From: Ipomoea triloba
Lineage: Eukaryota; Streptophyta; Magnoliopsida; Solanales; Convolvulaceae
Length of the DNA stretch: 64,000 bases
Direction of reading: 5' to 3'
Assembly (NCBI RefSeq): GCF_003576645.1
Contig: NC_044927.1
Location: 10,253,997 to 10,317,996 of the forward strand
Position 1 is the stretch's first letter; each line of letters starts with the position of its first letter. This document shows positions 35,080 to 46,414 of this stretch, piece after piece. Made by a program: the position numbers and the translations under genes. Under the pieces are notes generated by a model. It had not been told where the DNA came from. It saw only the letters and a program-made list of their open reading frames with translations, and did not search any database.

Positions 35080-35336
35080 TGTGAAAATAAATATAATATG
35101 TGCAGTCCAACTATCAGCTTAGGCTTTTAGTTGAGATGGAGCACATACTTTAATTTGGTATCAGAGCCATGCAAAAGGTCATGAGTTCGAATCTCCGCGT
35201 CACCCACAAAAAAAGACTTCCACGTGTTGCTTGGTTGGAAATCCACCGCACACGTTGAGGGGGCGTGTGAACATAAATATAATATGTGCAGTCCAACTAT
35301 CAACTTAGGCGTTGAGATGGAGCACATACTTTAATT
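35080..35336 (+). mobile_element. TRIM: miniature LTR retrotransposon
   Basis: Two short direct repeats (35080-35155 and 35266-35336), starting tgtgaa.ataaatataata and ending actttaatt, flank a 110-bp core. The core starts with a primer site tggtatcagagcc (35156) and ends with a purine tract ttgagggggcg. A perfect 5-bp target duplication, ttcgc, flanks the element (35075-35079 and 35337-35341). The whole unit is 257 bp with no coding capacity, the structure of terminal-repeat retrotransposons in miniature. Confidence 0.92.
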
Positions 35337-35341
35337 TTCGC

Positions 35342-35814
35342 GCACCGCCTTTCTTGCCTCGGTCCGGTCCTACCCCTACTCACCTTTTTTTCCTACTCCG
35401 ACCATTCCTCCATGGTAATTAATCGTTTCAATAGCTAGTATAGGTTCCATCACTCGGAGCCTAAGATCTTCAGCCGCCTTGTCACCTTTCCTGTGATCCT
35501 TCAGTCGACCGATCGATGGCCGACCGAGCTTTGCTTTGTCCTCCTGTCTTCCTTCGAGCCCTCTCTTTCTCAACATTTAGTCGTCTCTTCCGTTCACGCC
35601 GAGCCTCTAGCCCTGAGCCTTATTCCATCCCCCATCAACTGCGTTCATTGAGTTTTTTTCTTAGTCTAAGGTTTTTAACAAGGCAACTAACGTAAATCAC
35701 TCCCCCAATACTTAACTCAGACTCGAGGGGGGTGGGGGGCTCATCATAGACTATTTAGGAGCTCAAAACATGTTCAAACTTGATATTCGTTTTCTACTTT
35801 TTGTGACATCGACT
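35342..35814. other. Intergenic, no gene recognised
   Basis: Pyrimidine-rich sequence continuing the region left of the TRIM, ending in a purine tract gaggggggtggggggct (35735-35752). That tract could be a polypurine tract of a decayed retroelement. Confidence 0.35.
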
Positions 35815-37850
35815 TCGTGAAATCTCAAGAAAGTGGGAGACTGGATGATAGATGGTATAGTGAGTTGACTGGGCTGGGCCACATGGACTAGCCTAAGAAG
35901 GAAAGAGCAACTTGGGCCTATTTATCGTTTAATACGATTATACTGATTCTTTACAATGTAATAAGGGTTTGACGCATTATTCATAATGTAGTAGGATTAG
36001 GGCTTATTTCCAATATAATTACAATGACTCCCAATAGGAAGTTGGTTGTAGCTTTTAGGTACACGCAAATACCCGGAGTATTCCGGGGTTATCGATCCAC
36101 AGGGAATGGTTGGTCAAGCACTAACTCGTATTGATTCTTATGAAGCTAGTTCGGTAATAACAAGGTTATAACAACAAAACTAAATAACAAAAATAAAAAC
36201 AACAAATGAAGATAGATATATAAGATGCAACATAGGTAAGGATATGGATTGGGTAAATATCTATCATGAGTCAAACAAATGTAGAAAAGAAGTTTTATCC
36301 CTTGTGAATGGAGGAAATGCACTAAAGTCCTCAGTGCCACTCTCGTGATCTACCCGAGTGTGCCAAACCGCAAGTTATCTACTCTCGTAATCTACAAGCG
36401 AGGCTCGTCTTAAAGATCCTAAGCAAATCAACATGCCCAAACTCAAGTTAATCCTACAAGTTGTGAGGAGGTAGCCTAAACTAACCTCTAGATTCCAACA
36501 CGCTGTCACCCGTGAAGGAACCGTTTTGGCTAACTTCTAAATTCCAACCCGCTCTCGCCAGTGAAGGAACCGAAGATTAGCCGAGAAATCCCCCTATAAT
36601 TTATCAAGCTCTCGCATTGTATAAATCAATAGGTGTGGCAAGAGTGTTCTAGCCATGCCCGATTCTCACCGTGACACAACAACAAACAAGCATGCAATTG
36701 GATCCAATAATCACATACTTTCAATAACGAGTCTTGCACACAACAACTCATAGAAGCTAAACTAACAATTCATAATAAATAAAGAACAAACAACAATCTA
36801 GACATGAACATAATCCAAAATCCAAATATAAATAAATTTAGAACAAGCATCTTGATACAAGGTTAGCTCAAGGTAAATTAAGGAAAGAAAGGGAAGAAAT
36901 TCCCCTCGATCCATCGGTTGAAGCTCATAACCTTGTATCATCTCTCTTCTTATTACAAAATAAAATCATATTCTACTCCTACACTACTAAACAAGCCTCA
37001 CTTGGAGGTCTACATTTTTAAGGAGAAGAAAAGGATAAGAGAAGAGGGGAAGGGACTAATCTAGACTAAAAATTGGATGTTGAAGAATGGAGAAATGAGG
37101 GGTATTTATAGTTGGGCAAAAGAAGGGGCAAAACTGGAATTTTGCAAAGTTAATTCGCGCCCCAGGCTGGATTCTCGACGCGTCGAGAATGTGCAGTGCG
37201 GAGCTACTGGATCATTTTAGGGACTTTTGCCGCGGCGAACTTCACTTTCTCCGCGGCGAAAGTCTGCAGTTGGATCCGGAAATTTCTGATCTTTTTCCTT
37301 GTTCTCGGCCAAGAATTCCTCCATCTTTCATGCTTTATGCTTTTGGCCAAATATTCCTCCAGATTTTGCTCCCAAATGTTTCCATCATAAACATATAATA
37401 TAATTCTTTATTCTTTTGTCTTTTGCTTTTATCTCCACTCTCCATCACTTTTTGTCATTTTCTTGCTGTCTTCATCTCTTCATCCTACAAATACCACTAA
37501 ACATTGTCATGTTGGGTGGCAATTAAATACAAACAAGACAAGAGATGCCATACGCCACTAATATCATGCTCAATTAGCTTTCCTTCATCAACTTTGGTCA
37601 AATTGCATTTATTTATCACAATGAAGAAATTTAATACTATTAAGAACATAACATTAATATTTAGTGGTGAAAATAGATTTAAATATGAGGTAAAAATGTG
37701 ATCAAATATGTCCTTATCAGAGGTTGTCTAGGATTTCTAGTTATTCCAATGTAACTAAAATATTTATTATCTCTAAATTCTCTCCATATATATATATTCT
37801 CTCTATATTTTTCCCATATACTCATTATTTTAATGGTTGTGTTGACCAAC
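35815..37850 (+). repeat. LTR-like repeat interrupted by a solo LTR
   Basis: The sequence 35815-36046 plus 37720-37850 is the plus-orientation copy of the repeat at 29452-29900. It is interrupted by the 1.67-kb insertion described separately. Confidence 0.55.
36047..37719 (-). mobile_element. Solo LTR, probably Gypsy (Tat/Athila-like)
   Basis: On the minus strand it starts tgataaggacatatttgatc and ends gtgtacctaaaagctaca (TG...CA). It contains the gggttatcgatccacaggga-type word common near Tat/Athila LTR ends. It splits the surrounding repeat at a single point. The 5-bp duplication is not clear (ggttg is shared if the ends are shifted), so the exact borders are tentative. Confidence 0.65.
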
Positions 37851-38026
37851 CATTGATTTTCATAAAGTCATAAAGTCAACAATAATCATTATTATACGTC
37901 AAACACTCAATTTATAAACCTTTCATAACTTACATATATATAAATAGTGCCTTTAGTGATTTTCTACATTCAAAAGCAACGTTAGTAATAGGTGCATAAT
38001 GTACGTCGTTGGTACATAATCTCTTA

Positions 38027-38911
38027 GGGAATGTTTGGTTCGCTGGAAGTACACTTCCATGCGAAGTGGGTTCCATCATATCAAAGAAATTGCACTTTTC
38101 ACATGTTTGGTTGATTGGAACTTATATTCCAATGGGAAGTGGGTTCCTCATTTCGCAAGAAAACAAAATCGGAGGTAGGAGCTCGGATTTTGTTTTCCAT
38201 CATAGTTGGGAACAAAAATTAACCTGACAAGACTATTTTGCCCTTCGATTTTCTTCCTCTTCTCCCGTTTCTTCTTCTTCTTCCCCACCAAACTGGAAAC
38301 TGGAAGCTTGCCGGTCGCCGCATCTGCCCTCGTCGGTCACCGCCTCCGCCTCGCTGCCTTTGCGGCTCCGCCTTCGCCTTGCCGCCCCCGCCTCCGCGGC
38401 TTCGCCTTCGCCTCGCCGCGGCTCACCGCCTCCCCTCGCCGGTCGCCGCCTCTCTGGCTCTGCTGATTCTTCGACGCAGCTCACACACGCACACGGCACA
38501 CAGGATGAGGATTGGGGTTGGGATGAAAAATAAAACCTAAAATTTCCCTAAATTTTGCTTTAAAAAGGCCCAAAATATTGCAAAAAATAAAAATAAAATT
38601 AAAAATTGACCCAAAAAAGGCCCAAATATTTGTCCCCAAATTAAACAATATTATTATTATTTTTTAAAACTAATTAAACAATATTATTAAGAAATATTAA
38701 TTTTATTATCATTATTAATACACAAGGGCATATATGTCTTTATACTCATTATTTCCATACTCTTTTACTTCCAACCAAACAACAAAATTTATCTTCCCAG
38801 CAACTTCTTTTCCACCAACCAAACAACATAATTTATCTTCCTGGGAACTACTTTTCCACATAATTTAACTTCCACTTCCCTTCAAATATTTTCCGCGAAC
38901 CAAACGTGGCC
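38027..38911. mobile_element. Harbinger-like non-autonomous transposon, copy 1
   Basis: The ends gggaatgtttggttcgc and the complement of gcgaaccaaacgtggcc are inverted repeats, flanked by the 3-bp duplication TTA (38024-38026 and 38912-38914). Subterminal ccaaccaaacaac words recur near the right end. The GC-rich middle (38290-38470) is cgccgcc-type low complexity with long frames on both strands but no domain. Confidence 0.75.
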
Positions 38912-38914
38912 TTA

Positions 38915-39539
38915 AGTGGAGCCGAACCGGCTCCACCTTTTTTCTTTTTCTTTTTCTTTTTTTTTATAATTCTTTTTATTTTATTTTGGTATTGAATAAT
39001 AATAATAATAATAATAATAAATATGAAATATATGTGTACCTTTAGAGTTATTTTACATATTAATCGTTAACTTAAATATCTAATTTTAATAATCATTGAT
39101 ACAATGCGTTGGTCAAATTCGCTAATATAATCTGCTATTTGCTAACTGATTGCCAAACAAGGCTAGAAAGAGATCCAGGTGAGAGTGGTGGAGAGAAAGT
39201 ATGGCGCCTAAATAGTCGACTTATCGCTAACTTAACCGATTAAATTTAATCTGTTAAAGAGTTCTTAAAATTACTTCGTGTTATTTTAAAATTTTTCATA
39301 GCCCAACATTTTTTTATGAAATACTCATTTTTATTTTGCTTAATTTTTTAAATTTATTCAACCATGAACAAGTCCATCCCAATGACAAAAATATAAGCTC
39401 TGCACATCAAATTTTTTCAACAAGTTTTAAATCTTTTTCAATTTCTTTATTAATTTGGTTGACTAACGCTAGGCCAAATAATAAATATTTAGGCCACATA
39501 TAGCTTATAGCCTAATTTTTTAATTACAAAAGTTAAGTT
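38915..39539. other. Intergenic, nothing recognised
   Basis: AT-rich sequence with a (AAT)n stretch at 38996-39020. Confidence 0.5.
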
Positions 39540-40010
39540 TTTCCTAATTTCTTTAATTTGGTATGGTTAAAGATGAATGGACGAGTTTATCCCTCTCGTT
39601 TCTTTGACGAGTTTCTCTTTCGTTCTTTTGACTAGGTTCGTTTTGGAGTGCAATAAGACAAATATTGGTCATGGTTGATGTGAAACTCATCCTGAGCGAA
39701 GTAGATGACAATGTGTCAATGGACGTCACTATGAAGATAAAGACTCAGGTGGTATGCAAGACTTTCTATCCAGAGATAGACTTGTTTACACTCGGCAAGA
39801 CCAACAAATATTTGATAGAAGCCTTAAGGTTCCTTGAGGATCAAAACTCTGATCTCTTTATGTAACACAGTCTGCGAATTCAAATTTCATTAACTTAGCT
39901 AGGAAATTTGATTCTATGTCAGATTGTATGTAATGACTTTTTATTCCATTGAACCTTGTTGTATTTGTTCTTAATGTTTATTAATGCAATTTAACTTTAA
40001 AAAAAAAAGT
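39540..40010 (+). mobile_element. LINE-like 3' fragment
   Basis: A short open stretch (39665-39865) is followed by a tail, ttattaatgcaatttaac then poly(A), typical of plant LINE 3' ends. A diverged match to its middle lies at 9740-9940. I cannot assign the protein segment. Confidence 0.45.
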
Positions 40011-40019
40011 AGCAAACTT

Positions 40020-40265
40020 AGCTAAAAGATGAGCAACCGTATATGCACAAAACGAAACACAATATCTTAAAAATTTGACAGTAAAGAATTAATATCCTCT
40101 AAAACCAGACCGAAAGGATCGGAGAAATATTCGGCATGTTGAGATTTGTAATCAAAACTTCAGCATTAGTCTTCACAATGACACCATCCAAATAATTAGT
40201 CTTAAACCAACTTAAAGCTTCCCGAACTGCAAGGACTTCAGCTTCTCTAGGCTATAATGCACCAC
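40020..40265 (-). pseudogene. LINE RNase H domain remnant
   Basis: The minus strand encodes PREAEVLAVREALSWFKTNY followed by LDGVIVKTNAEVLITN. This matches the RNase H domain at the 3' end of plant LINE polyproteins (EAEALAVREALxW ... VxVESDA). Here the catalytic-type Asp in ESDA is Asn, and later stops interrupt the frame. Confidence 0.65.
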
Positions 40266-41266
40266 CAATGTGTCACTAGAACTATGAGTTTATAACTGTC
40301 ATTGCAATTGCTATTTCACTTTAATATCCATAGCCTAATGTGACATTAGTGGAGATGATGAAGGGGAGGTTTTTTTTTTTTTTTTAATAAGCTAATCTCT
40401 GCATAGATTGAAAAACAACACACCGTAATTCTTATTATGGTCTAAGTTTACAAGTTTTTTAAAAATCCCTAGAAAACTAAAACCACCCTTTTTGCTAATC
40501 AGAACATCGTAATTCTTATTACCGTCTACGTTTACAAGTTTTTTAGAAATCTTTAGAAAACTAAAACGCACTCTTTTTGGCTTTTTGCTAATATAATGTT
40601 GTGGGCGTGGCAATAAATGGATTTTTGTAGCTTTTTTTATGCATGAAATTTTGGTTGTGGGGCACCACGTTATGTCATTAATCATTGGGAAAATGAGTTT
40701 GCTAAAAAAATAAAAATAAATACACTACAACTCGCCGTCTCACCAAGATTACATAATTATAATATTATTTTAATCTACATGCATGACAACATGAAAGTGG
40801 GGCATCACCACGGTGGCATTGGAGTCATCCTCTTTTTTTTAATCATCTTTATTTATGTTTATTTTGCTTTAATTTTCATAGCCTGATGCTTAATTAGTCA
40901 ATGGAATTATCTATCTAATTAGTGAATGTACAACTTTATTTTCCTGTTTCCATACCAGTATATTTGTCTTCATAAGGTTCTTTGAGAACGCTGGGAAAAT
41001 AAATTCTATCATCCAATAATCATTTGTCATTATCTACATTTTTAAAAAATCTCAGTATATAAAATTCAGCCATCTTTATTTGCACGAACTACTAGTTTCA
41101 CACAATGCACACGTAAGATGATTACCTCAATCTCATGAAAAAACATTCCTTTTACTTTTCTTCTCTTTCCAGCCACTTCCCTTTTATATATATATATATA
41201 TACACAATATACTAAAATCAACACAAACAATTAAGAGAACGAAAAAATTGCGAGTATTTTGCTTTA
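40266..41266. other. ERF-flanking duplicated noncoding sequence
   Basis: No gene is present. A ~100-bp block with acaccgtaattcttatta and gtttacaagttttttaa-type words occurs twice (40420 and 40503) and again near 44320, downstream of the intact ERF gene. The segment 41055-41150 (cacaatgcacacgtaagatgattacctcaatctcatg) matches 46240-46290, the 5' flank of the ERF pseudogene. These matches mark the ends of ERF duplication units. Confidence 0.6.
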
Positions 41267-41335
41267 ATGGATGTAGGTGCAGAAAATGGAGTTGGAGCTG
41301 AGCCGAAGGAGTGGAGAAGAAGAAGCGTTAGATAG
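41267..41335 (+). pseudogene. ERF gene remnant, N-terminus only
   Basis: The ATG-started frame MDVGAENGVGAEPKEWRRRS... stops after 23 codons. It aligns with the N-terminus of the ERF at 43285 ([12 protein letters not shown]...EKKKR), and its 5' flank resembles that of the pseudogene at 46415. The AP2 domain does not follow. It is a truncated tandem duplicate. Confidence 0.7.
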
Positions 41336-41599
41336 GGCAAACAAAAGAAGCCATGCATACGTACATATGATCGAATAGCGTGAGGAAGGCTGCCTTTTAA
41401 AGTATATTAATTTTGTTTTGATTTGTTTGGAAGGTAAATGTGAAAGATAAGTTAGTGCAGATTAAGTGCAAAATAAGTGCATGATAAGTGGTATCTAGCT
41501 GATTACATGTTAATAAAAACATGATTGATTGTAACTCAGATGTTTACATTACACTAAACAACTATCCTCGATCACTTGGATAATTGATCCCTGAACTAA

Positions 41600-43000
41600 T
41601 TACTAGGCACATTCACATGATAACACATGAAAGATAATATGTCAATCTAATGGAATTTTTTTTCTCATCGTCCTATATGACCCCATATATGCGGTGAGTA
41701 CAACATGAATAATAAGAAACTAGAAGTGTGTATAATATTGTGTACGTCACTTCAAAAAAATGTATATCGTTTTTATCCTTACAAGGCACCTTCACATGAT
41801 GATACATGAAAGATAATATGGGTGTCAATCTAATGAATTTTTTTTTCTCATACTATATAACTTAATTTCCACTCTTTTTTTTTGAATGAACTAAAACATA
41901 TCATATATGTGGTGAATAAAAAAAAAATGAATAATAAGAATCTAGAAGGGTGTATAATATTAAGTACGTCACTTCATATAAATGTATATATACTATTTTT
42001 TTCCTTACGAGGCGCCTTTACATGATGACACATGCATGAAAGATCAGATAACATGTCAAACTAATAGAAATATTTTTTTCTCATCCTATATAACCTGATT
42101 TCCACTCTTTTTTTTTTTTTTTTTTGAGGACTGAAACATACTATATATGTCGTGAGTAAAAAAAAATGAATAATATGAAACTAGAAGTGTGTATAATATT
42201 ACCTACGTCACTTCATATAAATGTATACCGTTTTCATCCTTACAAGCCACCTTCACATGATGACACATGAAAGATAATATTTCAATTTTATGGAAATTTT
42301 CTCATCAACTTGATTTCCACTCTTTTTTTTTTTTTTTGATGAACTAAAACAACCATATATGTTGTGAGTGAAAAATGAATAATACTACCTCCGTCCCATT
42401 TTGTTTGTCTGATTCGGTTAACGAGGCTTAACTGAAACTATTTTTAATTCAATTTTTCATAATATTAAATTTAGTATTAGTATATAAAATTTATATATTT
42501 AGAAACTACATTAAAATTACTATTAAACACAAAAAATCAAATTTAAAAATAATTAAAAATTACTAAACAAAATAAGCAATAAAAAAATAGTTGGTTTGAC
42601 CAATGAATAGTAAACAGGACAGGTAAAATGGGACAGAGGGAGTAAGAAACTAGAAGCGTGTATAATATTACGTACCTCCCTATGTATAAATCTATACCGT
42701 TTTTATTCTTACGAGGCACCTTCACACAATGGCACATATATGAAAGATAATATTTCAATCTCATTACAATTTTCTAATCTCATCCTATATAACTTGATTT
42801 CCACTTTTTTTTTATTTTTTTTTTATTATGGATGAACTAAAACATACCATATATAGGGTGAGTAAAACATGAATACTAAGAAACTAGCTAGAAGTTTGTA
42901 TATAAAATATTATGTACGTCACTACATATAAATCTATATCAGTTTTATTCTTAGGAGGCACCTTCACATAATGGCACCGCACATAAAAGATAATAGTGTC
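41600..43000. repeat. ~230-bp tandem repeat upstream of the ERF gene
   Basis: Six or so diverged units share, in order, ggcaccttcacatgatgaca, catgaaagataatat, caatctaatg, tttccactctttttt, aactaaaaca, aagaaactagaag, gtgtataatatta, cgtcacttcatataaat and ccttacaaggc. Starts are near 41610, 41785, 42010, 42245, 42715 and 42955. A Stowaway element sits in one of them. The array ends about 280 bp before the ERF start codon. Confidence 0.85.
42385..42642. mobile_element. Stowaway-type MITE, complete
   Basis: The ends ctacctccgtcccatttt and the complement of aaaatgggacagagggag are inverted repeats, flanked by TA (42383-42384 and 42643-42644). It is inserted in the tandem repeat upstream of the ERF gene. 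Confidence 0.88.
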
Positions 43001-43199
43001 AAGTTAATGAAAATATTTAAAAAACAACTTCAGATGATGACACTACATATAAAAGATAATAGCATCAATCTAATGAAAATTTTTAAACGCATCTTCACAT
43101 GATAACGCTGCACATAAAGATAATACTCTCAATCTAATAAAAATTTTAAAATAATTTTCTTCCCATTCTATATAATTGGATTTCAGCTTCCCTTCAGAG

Positions 43200-43206
43200 T
43201 ATATAA
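43200..43206 (+). promoter_or_regulatory. TATA box of the ERF gene
   Basis: tatataag is located 85 bp before the ATG. Confidence 0.6.
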
Positions 43207-43284
43207 GCTAGCCGCTTCCCCCTTCCCTTCTATACACATTAAGAGAGAAAATTAAAAGAAAATTAGAGTTGTAGTTTTGGTTTG

Positions 43285-43911
43285 ATGGCTGCCGGTAGCG
43301 AAGATGGTGTTGGAGCTAGTAGAGGTGGAGGAGCGGAAAAGAAGAAGCGGGGGCCTAAGCAAAAGAATCCATACAAAGGGATTCGTATGAGAAAGTGGGG
43401 AAAGTGGGTAGCTGAGATTCGCGATACGAATACAAGGCTCTGGCTCGGCTCCTACTATACCCCGGTGGCTGCTGCTCGGGCCTACGACGTGGCCCTCTAT
43501 TACTTGCGTGGCCCGGGAGCCAAGCTTAACTTCCCCGATTGCCTGGTTGGTGATGGCCACCACCGCCAACTCACGCCAAAGGAGATTCAGAATCGAGCCA
43601 CGACAGTTGGATATAGGATTGATGCAATTCAGAGGGGGATACATACATCGTCCACTCAGATGAGCGTCAACGTTGTTGATCACCGCCCATCGTCCACTCA
43701 GATGAGCGTCAACGTTGTTGATCACCGCCCCGAGTCCACTCAGATGAGCGTCAACGTTGTTGATCACCGCCCCGAGTCAACTCAGATGAGCGTCAACGTT
43801 GTTGATCACCGCCCCGAGTCAGATGTTTATGTTACACCTGACTTGAACAAGTACCCTCACCTCGATGTTTATGTTACACCTGACTTGAACAAGTACCCTC
43901 ACCTCGACTAA
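43285..43911 (+). CDS. AP2/ERF repressor with repeat-amplified EAR tail
   Basis: An intronless gene of 208 residues. A basic [10 protein letters not shown] precedes the AP2 DNA-binding domain at 29-85 ([48 protein letters not shown]). The [10 protein letters not shown] start and Val14 suit the DREB A-5/ERF group II type; position 19 is Asp rather than Glu. Residues 122-177 are four 14-residue repeats, [S/E][13 protein letters not shown]. Residues 180-207 are two 14-residue repeats, [14 protein letters not shown]. Each of the latter holds DLNKYP, a DLNxxP EAR motif that recruits TOPLESS-type corepressors. It is therefore probably a nuclear transcriptional repressor. All six repeats are exactly 42 nt. 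Decayed paralogues lie at 41267 and 46415. Confidence 0.92.
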   Translation: MAAGSEDGVGASRGGGAEKKKRGPKQKNPYKGIRMRKWGKWVAEIRDTNTRLWLGSYYTPVAAARAYDVALYYLRGPGAKLNFPDCLVGDGHHRQLTPKEIQNRATTVGYRIDAIQRGIHTSSTQMSVNVVDHRPSSTQMSVNVVDHRPESTQMSVNVVDHRPESTQMSVNVVDHRPESDVYVTPDLNKYPHLDVYVTPDLNKYPHLD

Positions 43912-46414
43912 TCCTACCTTGACCTGCCCACAAATTAACGGTTTAAGGATTTATTTCTTTAATTTGCAAATCAGCCTCAACTGAAAGTAAAATAAATAGG
44001 TTAAATAAGAAGAGTGAAAAATTTTGCAAAGCCTTTTTTTTGTGGGAGTTCTGGAGTTGTGAAGAATAGTTTGGGAGAGTGGGTAAGTGATGGTTTTGCA
44101 TTGAGGATCATAGAAGTAATAATAACCAGTTTTATGGCTAAAGTTTGAGATATCTATCATGGATGGATGGATGTTTTATTGGATAAAGCCATTCTTATTA
44201 TTGTCTTCCAAAGTGATTCAATTCATTGTTGGCTTTTAATAACCAGGTAAAGTTTAATTTGCATCAAACACATATATACAAGGGAATTAATCTCTGCTAA
44301 TTCCCTGCTTAGATTGTAAAGCAACACACCATGATTATTATCATTTAAGTTTACCAATTTTAGAAAAACTCCCAAAAAACTTACACTATTCTTTCTGGTA
44401 ATGTTGAAGGCGGTGGCAATACTTATCACAACTCACCAATATATATAATTATAATGGAACACCACCACCGTTGGAATATGAGCTCACCCAAAAAAAGACA
44501 AGAAAACAAAAAAAAAACACTTCTCACCTATATAGATAATATAATGTTATTTTAATCAATATGCATGCATGACAACTTGATTTTGGGGTACTACCACCTC
44601 CTCATTGTGAATATGAGTAAGCAAAAAAAAAAAATGCATCTCATCAGTATAGATAATATAGTGTTATTTTAATCTGGTGCCTGACAACTTGATTTTGGGG
44701 CACCACCACCATGCTATTAGAAATATAAGTTTGCAACCGTCAAATGCATATATGATCTCTAATTTTGGTTAGGTGATATCACTCGATGAAATCTTCCTTT
44801 CAATTGCTTTATTATTTTTCTTATCATCCATATCGTCCCAAGCAAGTAAAATTCTAGGGGACTAAATAGACTTTTAACAGTTAAAGATTTATACAAAGTA
44901 AGATTTTTCATGTAAGTTGTAAGTGGGCACTTGTGATATTTAGTATAGTAGTATGGATGATTAGTTAATCAAGAAATTCCTAATTCCTACTATGTGACAA
45001 CCAATTAGTAGCCATCCAAAAGCTATCACAATCCTTGATTCATGCTGCCATGGACCATAATAAGGTAAATATCATTTCCCTATCTATGTAATAAAAGGTT
45101 TTAGTCCTAAAAAGTCTCTATGCCCCTTATCATCACACACTTTTCTTTAATGCAAAGCTATAGTTGTCAAATAACTTGGAACGTGTCTAATTAACAACTC
45201 TTTTTATTAACTACTTTCGAGGGTGATTCATTCATTTTGCATTGATGCACTAGATGTTAGTCTTGTGGAGAGGTCAAAAAATATTCACTCCATTTTTGTC
45301 AAATACATTCCTTCTAACTTCTTCCGATAGAAGATGAGACAAATTTGTAATTTACAAGAATGAAAGTTTGAGGAGTCCATTATCTCTAATACATGCATGT
45401 AGTTACGATTATCAAAATCTATAAACAATTATTTCTAATAATTTATATATAGTATTAGTTTGTTTTTCAATGACCAACTAACCATATTAAAATTGTTTCG
45501 ATAATCCGTTTTTTAATCAGTTGATTAGGTTAATCTAGGATCAATCATGAAGGATCTAGCTGATGAGATGCTCCTAGATTAATCTCTATAGCCTTATGCT
45601 TAGTTAATGGAGCAGTCTACACAACTAGTAAGCTAGACAACAAGAATAAGCTTAGAATCTAGGTCTATATAAGGATACTATCATGTTTAGCTGTTAGATT
45701 TGTAACTTTCTAAAGCGCTCTATTACATCACTTACATAAATTAAAGTTGTTTTCCATTTGCTATAAATAGATGGAAGGTCTGATCAAATGCATGTATGTA
45801 TGAAATCAGAGACTTTTAGATTCAAAGTCGGTTGACTTCCCAATCTCCACTACTCAATTATTCTCCCACATATATACCAGTTATCACTAAGGTCATAGCA
45901 TTGCATATCTGGTTTAATTTGCTAACTAATTATATCCTTGAGTTTTAAGGACAGGGATACTCTTCCAAGTAGAAACTAAAATCATATATAGTCCTTAGGG
46001 TTGCAGCGTCTGGGCATTATTAGTGGTGCGTTAGATATATATTTCTAGTTGAATTAGCTGATAATAGAAATTCCTAAAGTAGTTTTAAATCAACCATTGA
46101 ATTGAATTAATTCTATCACTATCCAACATATGTTTAAAAATTAAAATTAAATTATTGCTTCCTTTATTATTTTTCTTTTTATCATCCTTATACATAGTAT
46201 TGTTTATAATTTTTATCTCAGTATATAAGACCTAGCTAAGCCCACACATTGCACATGTAAAATGATTACCTCAATCTCATGATAAAACATTCCTTTTTCT
46301 ATCCTTACATTCCTTGTTCTATCCTTCTCTCTAATTTTCAGTCCCTTTCCTTCTACATACTAAATTCAAACACAAACAATTAAAGAAAAAAGATTGGGGG
46401 TTCTGTTTTGATCG
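43912..46414. other. ERF downstream and intergenic sequence
   Basis: No gene is present. Near 44290-44410 the sequence repeats the ERF-flanking block seen at 40420. Loose duplications of tatagataatatagtgttatttt, tgacaacttgattttggggcaccacca occur near 44530 and 44650. The remainder is AT-rich and unremarkable up to the ERF pseudogene promoter-like region at 46210-46400. Confidence 0.5.

Noticed and set aside
35156..35200. tRNA-like ggtatcagagcc...gagttcgaatctc
   Set aside because: Explained by the TRIM primer site and core; flanking short LTRs and the 5-bp duplication rule out a tRNA gene.
38233..38540. Overlapping Arg/Ala/Pro-rich frames on both strands
   Set aside because: GC-rich low-complexity core of a Harbinger-like element; frames on both strands are expected and none has a domain.
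43252..43767. 171-residue minus-strand frame
   Set aside because: Antisense shadow of the ERF gene; its repeats (NNVDAHLSG) are the reverse reading of the 42-nt units.
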